Assembly (NCBI GenBank): GCA_021018995.1
Contig: CM037592.1
Span: 75,023,301 to 75,087,300, forward strand
Origin: Chloranthus sessilifolius
Taxonomy: Eukaryota > Streptophyta > Magnoliopsida > Chloranthales > Chloranthaceae
DNA: 64,000 nt
Direction: 5' to 3'
Part shown: positions 10,971-23,037 of the stretch, one piece after another
Layout of the letters: the number at the start of each line of letters is the position of its first letter
Position numbering within the stretch: the first letter of the stretch is position 1
Program-made: the position numbers and the translations under genes
Notes under the pieces: generated by a model
The model's database searches: none
What the model saw: the letters and a program-made list of their open reading frames with translations, nothing else
Told to the model about the DNA's origin: nothing

Positions 10971-11137
10971 AGAATCGTAATTTACAATTCTGTAAAAAGA
11001 GATTAAAAGAAGAAAAGTGAAAAATCATAATTCAGAGAATTGTCAACTAAGAATGCTATGAAAGATAGAAAATTATGATTAACGATTTTCTAAGTAAAAG
11101 AAGAAAATGAGAAATTGTGATTTACGATTTCCTAGAA
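10971..11137 (+). promoter_or_regulatory. AATCGT..ACGATT motif array in U3 of LTR F
   Basis: Four near-palindromic copies (AATCGTAATTTACAATTC, AATCATAATTCAGAGAATT, AATTATGATTAACGATT, AATTGTGATTTACGATT) start at 10973, 11023, 11071 and 11113. They lie 300-470 bp upstream of the TATA box. The same set is present in the 3' LTR (about 44525-44690). Two related copies occur in internal F sequence at about 43408 and 43655. Confidence 0.55.
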
Positions 11138-11439
11138 AAGAAGCTTTTCTACTATTGTTGTTGCTATTGCTGTTGATCATGTGCATATTACACCACCATG
11201 AACATAATTAGAAGATATATGAGATTAGAAGTCTGGTGAGTCACGGATCAAAGAAGATTGATGAAGATAAGCTTTAGGAAATCTCGGTTACTGAATTAAA
11301 GGAGAACAATCCAGAAGCACATTTACCGTCTGAGCAAGGAAAGAAAAAATTAGGAATTAGAGTTTTATTAGGAATCTTTTATTTTTATTAGTTTCTTTTA
11401 TTAGAATTAGAAGTCTTTATAAACCGACTCCTTATGAAC

Positions 11440-11447
11440 TATAAATA
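11440..11447 (+). promoter_or_regulatory. TATA box of LTR F
   Basis: TATAAATA. The 3' LTR has the same box at 44990-44997. Confidence 0.6.
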
Positions 11448-12256
11448 AGATAATTTTGTATAGGAATAAGCATCGAAGAATTTCAGCATCAATTGACGCA
11501 TGTGGTTGGATTTTCTTTCGATAAAAGTAGTGTATAGTAGTTAATGTAGATTAGATATCAGAAGTTTCTCAAGAGCAATTGACGACTGCAATTGAGTGCT
11601 GAAGATTACTGTACATGTCCTAGTTTCTCAGGAGCAATTGACGACTGCGGCTGAGGGGTGAAATGTATATTTATTTGCTTTCTAGTTTAGATTTTATTTT
11701 CTTTTATTTACAGCTTTGTAAGCATCTCCAAGTTTTAATTTGAATTGACAACTGAAGTTAGAATTTACAGATTAGTGTAATGATTTTTACTTTTCCATCT
11801 TCAGTTTTCTAAGGTTTGATTGATGCCCAAATTTTAGGAAGTTGTTGATTTGATTAAATCTGTATTGATAGGATCTTAGACTTGATTGACGACCAATGTT
11901 AAGAAACTAGAGCTATGGTGTAACGGTACAGTTTATTTTCATAAATATCCGATAGCTGAAGATTGGGATTGACGACCTCAATCTGAAGAAGGAAGATTTA
12001 GGATTTATTTTATGGACATTAGATTAGAAACCATTCGATTATTCATATTTCTTTAATAGATTAGATCTTAAAGGTAAATAGAAGTTTTTAAGATAAGAAT
12101 TAAATAAAAGATATAGATAAGAAGTAATTAGAGAAATAAACTTCCTCGTTGGAACGATCCTATGCTAGTACTATGATTTTCATTGTGCGCTTGCAATAGG
12201 TTAAGACTTGAGTTTAAACATAATTTTAATATACATAACAAGATCGACCAAGTTTT

Positions 12257-12274
12257 TAGCGCCGCTGCTAGGGA
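12257..12274 (+). other. Primer-binding site of element F
   Basis: AGTTTTTAGCGCCGCTGCTAG follows the LTR end at 12250. It matches the Athila/Tat-type site TGGCGCCGCTGCCGGG (tRNA-Asp-like as I recall it) with G-to-A and C-to-T changes, so it is decayed. Confidence 0.65.
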
Positions 12275-12558
12275 AGCGGAATTTAGCTTTATTTCTATTT
12301 CTATCTAATATTTTTATTCTTTTAAAAACCAATATTTATCTTTCTCTTTTATATTTCTTTATATTTTTATTCTTCTTTGATCACTTCTTAATCTTTTGCA
12401 GGTTTATTCAGTGCGGCGAATCAAAAGTTTCCAACTTCTGTTGGCCACGGAATTTAAAAACTCATATTTGTTTCTTTCTTTGCTTTCTAGAATAATAATC
12501 ATATAAACCTGAACAAAAACTAGGCATTCTGTATTCTAGCCAACCTGCCTCAATCTAA

Positions 12559-13701
12559 ACCAATATAGATCTGGCAGGAGTAAATCAAAGTAAGGCTAGA
12601 ACAATCGGGGAATACTATGCATTAACACCTCTTACACTACCCCCATGTGTTCGCAACCCTATTGCCAATTATGAGGGTTTTGAAATCATGCCAAATGTGC
12701 TTCAAATACTTCTCACTTTTCACGAACTGATTGAGGAAGACCCCCAATGGCATTTAAATAATTTTATAGAAATGTGTAACATTATTTGAATCAAAGAACT
12801 GACAGAAGTATCTGTTCATTTAAGATTGTTCTCATATTCTCTTAAGGATGAGGCAAAGCAGTGGTTAGACTCTTTACCCGGACATTCGATTGCTGATTGG
12901 GAAGGACTGAAATGTGAATTCCTCATGAAGTACTTCCCAAGGAGCAAAATGAATAGAATCTGACATCTTATTTTAACATTCCATCAATTTCCACATGAAC
13001 CTCTTCAAGAGAGTTGGAGTAGCCTCGAGGATCTTCTCTATATGTGCCCTCATCATGGAGTCGCGAAATGGCAAATAGTGCTCACTTTCTATGATGGATT
13101 AAATAACCAAATTAGGCATATGATTGATGCTGCCTATGGTGGTCTGTTTCATAATTTAACAGCAGTGGATGCTTAGGAACTCTTTGAGACCCTTAGCGAG
13201 GAAACAGTGCAACACTATGCACCGGATGAGATTGATTCAGAGAAATCCAGGAATATACCCCCTATGCAAGGAGGATTATATAAATTAAAGTTAATGACGA
13301 AAGGTCTTCCGAAGTTGATGCTTTGGAAGGGAAAAATTCAATCTCTGGTGGGTATAAAATCGCACCCAACATTTGGACAAGGTAAAGCTTGAGGTCCTAA
13401 CCATAGCCCAACTCAAGTAGCCCCAAAGCGTCCTACTGCTCCTTTTGGCCCCACAGCAGCCCAATACCACACTGCTAGTGAGGATGCGCTATTGCAAATA
13501 GCGGACAACTAGGTGCAATATAGTCGCATCCAGACAAAGTTACTCAATCACCTGCGACAATCTATTATAAGGCTGAAAACTCAAATTGAGCAACGAAACC
13601 TGATGGGAGGAGAGAGTAACGTGTCACCTTCACATATAGTTTGTATGTCTAAAGGATGTATATCTATGGGAGGCACATCAACTCCCACTATTTTTAAATA
13701 G
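12559..13701 (+). pseudogene. gag of element F (five in-frame stops)
   Basis: One reading frame runs the whole length without frameshift. The central retrotransposon gag domain is clear: HLRLFSYSLKDEAKQWLDSLP, then WEGLKCEFLMKYFPRSK, then FHQFPHEPLQESWSSLEDLL and MCPHHGVAKW. In-frame stops are TGA 12787, TGA 12961, TAG 13174, TGA 13390 and TAG 13510. Each is explainable as CGA, CAG or TGG with one C:G to T:A change. Gag packages the genomic RNA in the virus-like particle. No zinc knuckle is visible. Confidence 0.75.
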
Positions 13702-15374
13702 GTCCCTTTAAAACCTGTCGAGCTACCCACTCACTCGTAGCAAAATTCTGTAACATATGTATATCAACATTATTATTCTTTTTTTAGGAGAATTCCATAC
13801 GATTCACAATGTGTAAAATACACCCAATCGTATGAATATCTCTCTTTCTGTTTATAACTATTTGAATGTATGGATTTACGAGCAACAATGCTGAATCATA
13901 GCGAATACGATTCAACTGTATAGCCTTCTCAGCGGTTCACTTATAGCTAGAATTGTAAACGATAATTCTACGAAACAGGCAATTCCAATGGTTTGTCTTA
14001 TCAGTTACATTGGAATACGAACGCAATTATTTCATATGGGAAATAAACAACTTTTGCATTTAAGACTACCACTTCCCAACCACCCTAGCCTAGGAACCTA
14101 CACAGAGACATTTATTCGAAGTGACGGTTCAAAGCCAAGCCCCTTCCCTATAAATCCATACCTGTCCATAGACTAAAACCAGTTCATAACCTTTCTTCTT
14201 CCTCTGTCCTTAACCCTAAACCCTATGACGGAAGAGCATAACCAGAATGATTTCAGTAAGCAACTTGATAAAATTCTTGAAATATATAGAGTTGAGCTCT
14301 TGGCTGCATAAAAGAAAGTAAAAGATCTGAAGCATTGGCAACCTACTCGAGATGCTAAATCGTCAACTAGAACTACCCTTGACCCTAAACTTAACCCAAA
14401 TTCGAAACCATATACCACGAACCCATCTCCCCCCACTTCCTAACCTTTACACCATCACAACCCACCCTGAATGCAAACTCCCATATGTTGATGGTGGGTT
14501 GAACCATCCCTCACCACCCTTCTCCATTGCTTACCTTCTCCCTTTGCTAGTGCTACATTCCCTTCACATAGTTTTCGCAAGAGAGCTGTATAAGCAAAAG
14601 ATGAATCAGAGAGTTGTTCGCTTCCCACTCTTCAAAAGACTTCCACAACAGGATTGCATTTCTTCTGCAGAAGGAACGAAATGTACCTCTATTCCGTTGT
14701 GCAAGGATGACGATGTGTCAACTTCCATCTCCTTGACTTCTTCAATCAACTACACTGAGGGTGCAATTGATGAATCATAAGAGATGCGAGATGCACCTTT
14801 TTGGGGAAGTAAGATAAACAAGGGCACAGTGGGAAGTGTTCTGCAGCTTTAGGGGAGGCGACCCTGCAAAGGTGTGGATATGCGTTTGGTGGGAAGGAAT
14901 GAGAGACTTTAATTAAAGCGTAGTTAAAATCCAGAGGACCGATCTTCATTGAAGATTTCTCTTGGACGTTGCTGCCGGTGTCTTAGTTTACTGTGTGTCT
15001 AGATTTTTCCTAGGATTTTGTTGATGTAATTAATTTTCTTTCCATATTTTTGTAAATAGTTCATATATATATATTAAAAAGTTTTTTTTTTCTCTGCTGT
15101 TTTTCACTAATTTGCTAACAGTGTTACTAACATCTAACATTTTCTATTCAAACCAATAGTATTTTTCTCCTAAGTTTGGGGGGAAGATTTTTTATTCCTT
15201 TTACAGATTATAAACCCGGTGTCTAACCCAGTAATAGGTAATATTTTTTTTTATATGTCCCCTGTTTTGCACAATGAGGACATTATCCTATCTAAGTTTG
15301 AAGGGGGGATATACATATCATTTTTGAAAATATAATATATTAGTATAGTTTTTTTTTTGAGTTTTTAGTTAATC
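13702..15374 (+). other. Downstream internal region of element F
   Basis: An open stretch of 142 codons at 14352-14780 has no family I recognise; it is Pro/Leu-rich at first and then Ser/Thr-rich. The rest is AT-rich and includes a G-run (AAGTTTGGGGGG, about 15173-15184) and SL1 at 15272-15285 followed by another G-rich tract. Protease, RT and integrase motifs are absent. Confidence 0.5.
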
Positions 15375-18309
15375 TGTGATAGCCCGATTTTTCCCAAGGC
15401 ATAAATCCTGTACAATATTATTTTTTTCCTTCTTACATCATAAACTGAAGGAAGACTGGACCGTCGGATCACACTTCATAATCCAAATACAGAAATACTT
15501 GGTATTATCCACGTATAAACATGGAAGTCAAAGCAGATATCACATATGCATGAAAATTGAAATTTAGATATCACCAGGCAGATCTAAAAACTTTCTACAT
15601 TATACATTTCATCTAAACAACAAAGGATCCAAAGGAAAACCACCGGTGATGGCCATCCATCACCTAAACAGTGGCTTCCCAACATACTTACAAAACAATC
15701 TTAACACTGTGTTAAATCTCAATACATATCAAGTCCAAAGATTGAAAGCCCCAAAATCACAATACGAACCCAAAGTGCCTAGTCCAAGTCCTCACCTAGG
15801 GTAGAATTCCCCAAACAGGAGATCCCAAGCCTTTCTCCAATACCAAATTCCGATCATGATCTACACCTGTACCTGTGACGTATAATCGAGGGATGAGCTA
15901 ACATCCAAACTCAGTAGAGAAAACATCAATAGAATGCATATATTTCACATCACGCACATATTTCATGACATAACTCAAAGAATATTTGACTTGATGAAAA
16001 TCACAAAATTATAAGCATTTCAAAGGACAGAAAGAATAACTAATGCACGTTTCAGAGTCACATTTATCATAATTAAAAATGCTAATTCTTAATTCAAAAA
16101 ACTTAAAACAATTACCTAAATAGTCCGTTGAAAATCTACAGCATCGAGCCCCTGATGGAATACCCACTATCGTCGTTCACATGAACCATTTACACACCCT
16201 GAACTTCGTTAACAGGCTCACTTGACTCACATTGACCATTCTCGGTCCACATGTCACCTAAAGTTGTACGGATATCACATCGTACCGGTCACCGATATCC
16301 CATCGTGTCGGTCACGGGTATCCCGCCGTTGTCAGTTGGTTATCCACACATAAACCTTAAATCAACGTGCTAAATCTAATTATAGTTATTGATCATGAGT
16401 TTGTGATACTTATAATAACTCAAAGTTTCCAAAGGTTTCACACACATATTTATTCACATTCTTTTGATGTCTCACACATAATTACATCCTCCTGATGTCA
16501 CATACACTTTTCACATGGCGCATACACACATATATCTTTTCTATTTAGTGCACATATGTATGAAGTTCACATATTCAAAAGCTTATGAATAAAACTCATG
16601 CTGTTACGAAGACGAATCGGAAAACACGCCCATATTATTATCACAACACTACGCACATGCTTGTTGTAGTCAGATACACATGTTAAGGTGTTTTCCCTAC
16701 CTTCAGTTTGGAGCCATTCAAAGCGACACCAAAATCCTTATCGACGCCCCCTTGCTCTCAATCTACATTATAAATATGATGATGTATTAATAACTTATTC
16801 TAATTACTACTAAATTTAGTGCATTTATATGATTTCTTAAAACCGAAGCGAAAATGGGCAATTTCGGGCTAACTTTAAATTTCACCCAACTTCTCATAAA
16901 ATTTTTACCATTAAAACTATTAATTCACGAGTTGGTTAATTCATAAAAGTTGTAGATATCGTTGTCCTCTTTCCAACGCCATAATAATCACATCAATTGG
17001 AGTTTGGAGTAAAAGGTTACGGCTGAAATACTGAGGCATTATTGGCAAGCTCAGTCAAAATCAACTGGTCGATTTCAAATTCGATCAGTCGGTTTTCAAA
17101 AATGATCAGTCGATTTCCAAATCGACCGATCAATTTCTCCAGCACTAGATTTACATTCTCACTGTTTTACATAAATCGACCGGTCATGCTAATTTCGACC
17201 GATCGATTTTCAAAATCGACTGATCGAATTTATTTCGATCGGTCAGTTTTGCTCATAATCCTTCAAATTTATAGCCTAACAAAATTGATCGGTCGATTTT
17301 CAAATCGACTGGTCGGTTTTGTCAGATTTCACCCAAACTCGGGTTTGAACTTCTCCAACCCATTTTTCTTCAAATATTAAGTCATTTCTTCAAATTCTTC
17401 ACACAATAAGCTAGGGTTTCTTAATTGAAATTTAGTCGATTCTTCTTACAATTGTGTTAAAACGGAACCCCGACAATTCTGCTCCTATTCACATGCCACT
17501 CTTCACTCTCTTGATCGTTTATGGCATGATCGCATGATCGAATCACAAGGTAAAGGGATAGAGAGAAGGAAATTTGAAATCTTGGGAAACTCGTTGACTC
17601 GAACTCCTCGAACTCCACATCGAGCTTCAACCTTTGACACACTCACGCACGAATTTAAAAGTCCCTTTCCTTCTCTCTTTCTCTCTCTAGAACCGAAAAT
17701 CCCCAAAATTTACAACCGGGTATAGCTTCCTAAAGGATGCTTGTGTTTTATTTTCATAACTAAAGGGATTAGTTCCCTTATAAAACATTTACACACAACA
17801 TGTGTGTATAAGTTCTTATCCAAAGAACTAGATTTCGTGCGAAACGGACATACCTAAGTAAGGTATAAACCATTATACAAATAATCTCTAGGTTCGGTAT
17901 GAGTCCTGCACACCCAAACCATGTATCTATCTAATCCAGTGTTGAGCCGATACACCACACCTAGGTGTATACAAATACATCTAAAGGCCCATGATCTAAA
18001 TCGACCATTTTTCACCCAACACATAAGCCAACCATAACTTACTTAAGTATCTTTATGATATCAGGTATGTGACTCGTCGGGCGTGCTCACCGAGGTGTAC
18101 TATCCGAAGGTCAAAATTTTCGAGACATTACAGTTGGCCCATAAGGTCAGCCCAAATTAATCGGTCCAATCTCTACCGATTTGTTTTAACTCATTACTAA
18201 ACCTTCATTAATAGTCCATGTTGCTTCAAAGTTGCACACGAACACAAAGTGTTACCACAAGCACGCTCACTTAGTCAGTTCATGCGGTTCAAAATTTATT
18301 GATGTTATA
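15375..18309 (-). repeat. 3' LTR of element D (2935 bp)
   Basis: Homologous to 38289-42693. Its outer end reads TATAACATC, where the 5' LTR has TGTAACATC, so the terminal TG has mutated. It carries ten copies of the CGACCGGTCG palindrome at 17050-17320. Confidence 0.88.
17050..17320 (-). repeat. AAATCGACC|GGTCGATTT palindrome array in LTR D (3' copy)
   Basis: Ten palindromes have centres at 17066, 17086, 17107, 17127, then 17181, 17200, 17221, 17240, then 17290 and 17310. Spacing within groups is 19-21 bp, about two helical turns. Homologous arrays lie at about 39970-40240 and 41380-41640 in the 5' LTR. Confidence 0.8.
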
Positions 18310-18346
18310 TTCTTTCCTCCTTATAAAATTTTCATCCTCGAAATTT
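18310..18346 (-). other. Polypurine tract and pol-end signature of element D
   Basis: Minus strand reads AATTTCGAGGATGAAAATTT, then TATAAGGAGGAAAGAA, then the LTR. This matches the usual end of chromovirus pol (codons Asn-Phe-Glu-Asp-Glu) followed by the PPT. Confidence 0.7.
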
Positions 18347-21300
18347 GATTAGCTCCTCTGGTTTGATAGTAGGTCATTACTCCATATGAAGTTGAGCATA
18401 CACAACTAAAAGATACTTAACAAAAATAAAAATCTTTCCCCTTTAAGAGAATCCAACCCTTTAACGAGGTCTTAATAAATTCCTATCTTATTAAAAGTGT
18501 CCAGTCAAAATGGGATCACCCCCGATCAAAAATCTTTCCCCTTTAATACAAGTTCAACTGTTTCCATTCCTTACCCGAACACTCGTAGACATATCCACGA
18601 TTTATTTTCACATCCAATGATTGTGGAACTAGCCATAGCGAAGGTGAATATTGCAAGAAAAGTCCATCTACAATACACCCATACACAGTTCTATAGTCTA
18701 TAAATCTCCATACTTACCTGCATAAAACCCATACATCTTTCCATTGAAAACCCACACATCAAAAACCTACTTAAATGAGTACAAATTCCATTCTCTAATG
18801 GCCAAAAGCCCTTCACATTCCATCTTTAGAATTATCTAAGACCAGCCATATTGAAAATTTTAACCCTTCAAATATCTATGTTTTAATTCAAAACTATGGA
18901 CATCCAAAAGTTATCATAATCCAAAAGTTATAATATCAAAATTTGAAATATCCAATCTATCTCAAAATCATTCCAAGGTCAGCAGCTATCTCTTGGCTCC
19001 ACCCATCTGGGTATCCTCATCAAGATTCAACATCCTCTAAATCTGAGCTATCACAATCTCCTCATCTTAAAGGAATTTTCGTCCTCGAAATTGCCCTAAA
19101 GGTACCCTGAGTGCAAACTCAATTGTTAATACCTTCTACGCACACATGCATATCCATTATCTGTGGAAATAGCGACAGCTACACAACCACAATTTATGTG
19201 TACTCATCCCCTTCAGTCCACATAGTGACACAAGTCTCACTCGTACTTGTATGAAGACACATCCACAATCTACACAATCATATCCATATTCCAATCAGTG
19301 TCTCCCAAAATCAGCATATCAACACAACCACCTGAACGAAAAATGTAACTCTTCCTCCACACAGTCACAACCAGCCTTTAAATCCATTCCAAATCCACCG
19401 AAAAGGTGTACAACGCATCCCATGTACAGCGTGTCCCATATCACACACCCATCAAATAAAACCATTGAAATACAATCGGACTTCAGGTCAAATGCAATAA
19501 TTTTCTCATTTTCCATAAAATTTTTAAGTTCCCATAACCCACAAGGTACTCGGCAACCCATTCGTAACAACAATGGAAAAAAACTCTTGGATTTCGTCTC
19601 CAACTCAACAATTGGTCAATTTGACTCTAGGGTCCTTATCTACACAAAAAACAATTTCCACAATCGACGTATTCACATGCGAAACATAACTGAAACCATA
19701 ATAACCAAGTAAAATCTTAAGCATATTTATATGTTAATTCAAAATCATATACAACCAGCATCGACGATTATCCCACAAGTTATCATTTTTCACAAGTTAT
19801 AATTTTTTTATTTTATTTTTCAAAATTTGAAACATACAATTTTTTTTCAATTATCTCAAAATCAACCCAAAGGCTCTTGGCCCACTCATCTGGTTATCCT
19901 ATATAGTAATCATTTGTTAAACTCAAATTACACACATCGAATGTTGCAACGAATTGGAATTATACATATGGTCAAAGCCTCAAAATTTAATGGAGATTGG
20001 TTACAACACACTGACTGCAAATCGACCACACACTGGTAAAAGCCTATCTTTTGAGCTTTACACTAAGGATGTTCATCTCTCACTAACCGAATTGGTACTC
20101 ACTCAGGAGTCGAAGGGATAGATAAGTAAACTCGCTCACAGGTAATTATGAAACGCCACTTTCACAACTTATCAAAGTGTCTCTCCTTTTAGTTGGTAAG
20201 GACATATCCACAAAGAAGGATATATTTACCTTGAGATTAAAGCCATTAATCTAGAACTGTAACCATAAATAGGATCAACCATACCATCAATCTCTTACAA
20301 ATTTACTATTAACTCATTATGTCATCCCTACAAAGATGTTAACCATTAGTGACCCCTCCAGATTTCGGATAATACTTATCGAGTACAGTCGACCACCTAA
20401 GAAATTTACACTATTAATCAGAGAAAATTTTGATTCATCCAATGGTTAACACAGTGCCCAACTAGTACAATAAAATTTTAACCATAATACAGTACAAGTT
20501 TAAACTATCTATGAATAAAATTTCACACTGCCCAACTAGTCATTACCATAGATAACTTGATACCTTTACGCAACCCATGATAAAAACGCATCCACAACAC
20601 TGAGTATGTACTCAAGTGAAAATAGGAATTCCGTCAACCATTAACGAGCACTTCTAATACAACTGTACAATCAATATAATCGCCAAGATTTTGACCATGA
20701 ACGAATAATCGCCAATATTTTAACCACGAACGAATAATCATAATCATTAGTCTTAAGGTGCGACGCCCACAAAATTTCCAAAATTATCGATCGAATACAC
20801 TAATTTCATCGAGGAAAATTGTTTAAGATATCAACTGCAAGCATACCAACATTCACCATCACCTACATCCATAAAGATATATAGTCATTACTCGAAATGA
20901 GGATATTTGAAACCTACCACAATGATCTTGTAACTTTTAAAATTTATGCATTTAATCATTCCTGTAACACTCAAATCTGATTTTGATTATAAAAAGGACA
21001 ATCTATTAAAATGCGTCCCATCTTTTATTCAAGAAGATGATTGGAAATGGCTATTCCCAATGACATACCACTTAGGTGCACAAGAGTAAGGTCGGACATG
21101 CATGTTAGGTCAAAATTAATCGTCTCTTCATGTGCAAAATCTTCAATACAATTCATATAGCAACTAAGTATGAATGTTGTCCCTATGGATCCACAACCGT
21201 AAATTTTGGTTTACATTGGAACTGCGCAATCCATAACAGCTATGTCTGACTTATGTCAACTACCGATATTATTATTTTAAATTTCCCGAAATCCCTAAGT

Positions 21301-21685
21301 ATTTTCACATAAAACTATAGAGATTAACAACCACACTCAAGGTTGGAATGAGTGCTTCCGAATACTAATAACTCATGACCTATTAGGCTGAATTAAGAAC
21401 ATCGCAATTAGGTATGTTAAGTGTAAATTTATTTACAAATCCTAGTTCATTTCTCACAAGTGTTAACTTAATTTCAGATTTACTAAACAACCTATCCTTA
21501 AGTAATTACACCCTAACTGTCACGATTGATTCAAGTCTGTCATCATAATTGTCACGTACATAGCATTCTTCTGAATTTGAAATTATTTATGTCATTCAGG
21601 TTATTTAAATCTGATGCACATACGATGGTGTCGTGATATTCCTTAAGTGTCAAAAGCAAACACAACTTCTAAGGGCATTCTTCAT
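18347..21685 (-). other. Internal remnant of element D, no recognisable pol
   Basis: 3.3 kb of AT-rich sequence with no readable RT, RNase H or integrase motif on either strand. It contains two diverged copies of one segment (about 18840-19050 and 19690-19930), and small direct repeats such as CGAACGAATAATC near 20700-20745. A second pol-end signature and a possible LTR start lie at 19055-19095. It is probably a mix of pol debris and fragments of related elements. Confidence 0.4.
19055..19095 (-). other. Second PPT-like and LTR-start-like junction
   Basis: Minus strand reads AATTTCGAGGACGAAAATTC, then CTTTAAGATGAGGAGAT, then TGTGATAGCTCAGATTTAG. This is the pol-end signature, a purine tract and a plausible LTR start. 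It suggests a fragment of another chromovirus copy within D. Confidence 0.4.
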
Positions 21686-23037
21686 AGAGTTTGTCCCACA
21701 GAGAAATTGATCTAGAACCCAAAAATAGCTATTATAGTAGGCTTCCAGATCTGGCTATAGATCTGACAATCCTAAAGAAAGGGAGTTGGGTGTCACGACT
21801 ACTCTAAATTAACCTTAACAAAAGATAAATAAAGTGCAGCCCTATCCTAAAGAAAGGGTTAAGAAGAAGATGGGGATGGTGTGTGCCAAAATAAAATATA
21901 CAAATGATGGGAAGTCAGCAGGTTAAGCTAGAGTTAATGCCGTAATGTAACTCAGATTTAGACTGTCTCTGCAGTGATCCTTGCTGAGATGCTATTACTA
22001 ACAGTGGTGGAGCCACGTTGTTCAATGGGGGGTCCCGGGATCCCCCATCCCAAGTTTTTTTTCTTTAAAGTCTCTTTAAGTTCCATCTTTTTAGGGGCAA
22101 TATCTTTTAATAAGGATCCCCCAAATCCCAAAACTTCTTAAATATTTTAAAAACTTACTTTTTATCCACAAATTTTTTAACACAAATAGACTCCCAAAAT
22201 TCTCTTTCTCTCTCTCTCTTCCCAAATATTACTCCCAAAATTCTCTCTCTCTCAAGAGTCTCTCTCCCTCCACTCCCAAGTCCCAATATCTTTCTGTCTT
22301 CTCTCTCTCCTCTCTCCCTCTCTAAAATATTAGCCACTCATCTCTTTTTATGACATCTCATTCACTCTTCGATCCTGCGCTCGCATAGTAATTGGTTAGG
22401 CTTTAGAGTGCGCGAGAGCTGTGCAAGGAAAATTCTGAGTGTCTCTCTCTTCCAGGGCTTCACGTGAACTCTGCGGGGTGACAAATTGTTCTTTATGCAT
22501 ATGGACTCGCTATGTTTTACGCACGGGCTGCTTTAAGGCTCGATCTTCATGAGAGTTTCACGAGCACAAATTCTGAGAGTTTTAAGACATGAGATCTTCA
22601 TGATGTCTTTACTGCTCTCCTCCTAACTGTGTGTCCCATCTGTGCGAGGGCAGCTTCCACTACATCCTTAGCTCCGTGAGGGAGCTCTACAACTCTGTGA
22701 GATGATTCTTTTGATCCTCTGATGCCTTGCACTTGCTGCTGTTGCAGCTTCCTCCATTCTCAGCTAACTTCATTCATCTGCTAGACTTTTGGTCAATGAT
22801 GACTAGAAAATGAGTCACCATGGTGAGCACTACCAGGGTGTTCATTAGGCTTTGGATCAACTATCATCTTTGCATATTTTCTTTCTCTTCTTTGGACCAA
22901 TAAGCAGTGATTGTGTATTAAGCTGCATAGTTTATTGCTAACTACAAAACACACTTAACAAATGATTATTAGTGGGCTTCAAGGTTCAACAAAGGAAAGG
23001 TTAAGAAGTGAAAAGTGGTACTTTTCTGTGAATAACA
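21686..23037 (-). repeat. 3' LTR of element C, rearranged
   Basis: Starts (minus) TGTTATTCAC at 23037. Compared with the 5' LTR it lacks the terminal 157 bp (the part matching 34688-34844). The part matching about 35170-36690 is replaced by a 370-bp foreign segment. Confidence 0.8.
22003..22372. mobile_element. 370-bp foreign segment inside LTR C
   Basis: Begins AGTGGTGGAGCCACG and has a near-palindrome at about 22027-22050 with the core TCCCGGGA flanked by GGGGG/CCCCC. Then come two copies of ACTCCCAAAATTCTCT followed by CT-rich microsatellite. The LTR sequence that should lie here (about 1.5 kb in the other LTR) is absent. It could be filler captured at a break, or a fragment of an unrecognised transposon. 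Confidence 0.45.

Larger units (their letters stand above)
10767..12250 (+). repeat. 5' LTR of element F (1484 bp)
   Basis: Starts TGATCAGTCACA, ends AGATCGACCA. It matches 44323-45801 along its whole length. It has a palindrome array at 10971-11137, TATAAATA at 11440-11447, and repeated ATTGACGAC words downstream of the TATA box. Confidence 0.9.

Noticed and set aside
14205-14225. Telomere-like CCCTAAACCCTA words
   Set aside because: Only about two units, inside element F. Not an array.
19251-19712. 153-codon open frame
   Set aside because: Composition follows the AT/CA-rich DNA, no motif is seen, and it runs opposite to element D.
22200-22330. CT-rich tract as a promoter or satellite
   Set aside because: Simple microsatellite within the inserted segment; no TATA box or start context.
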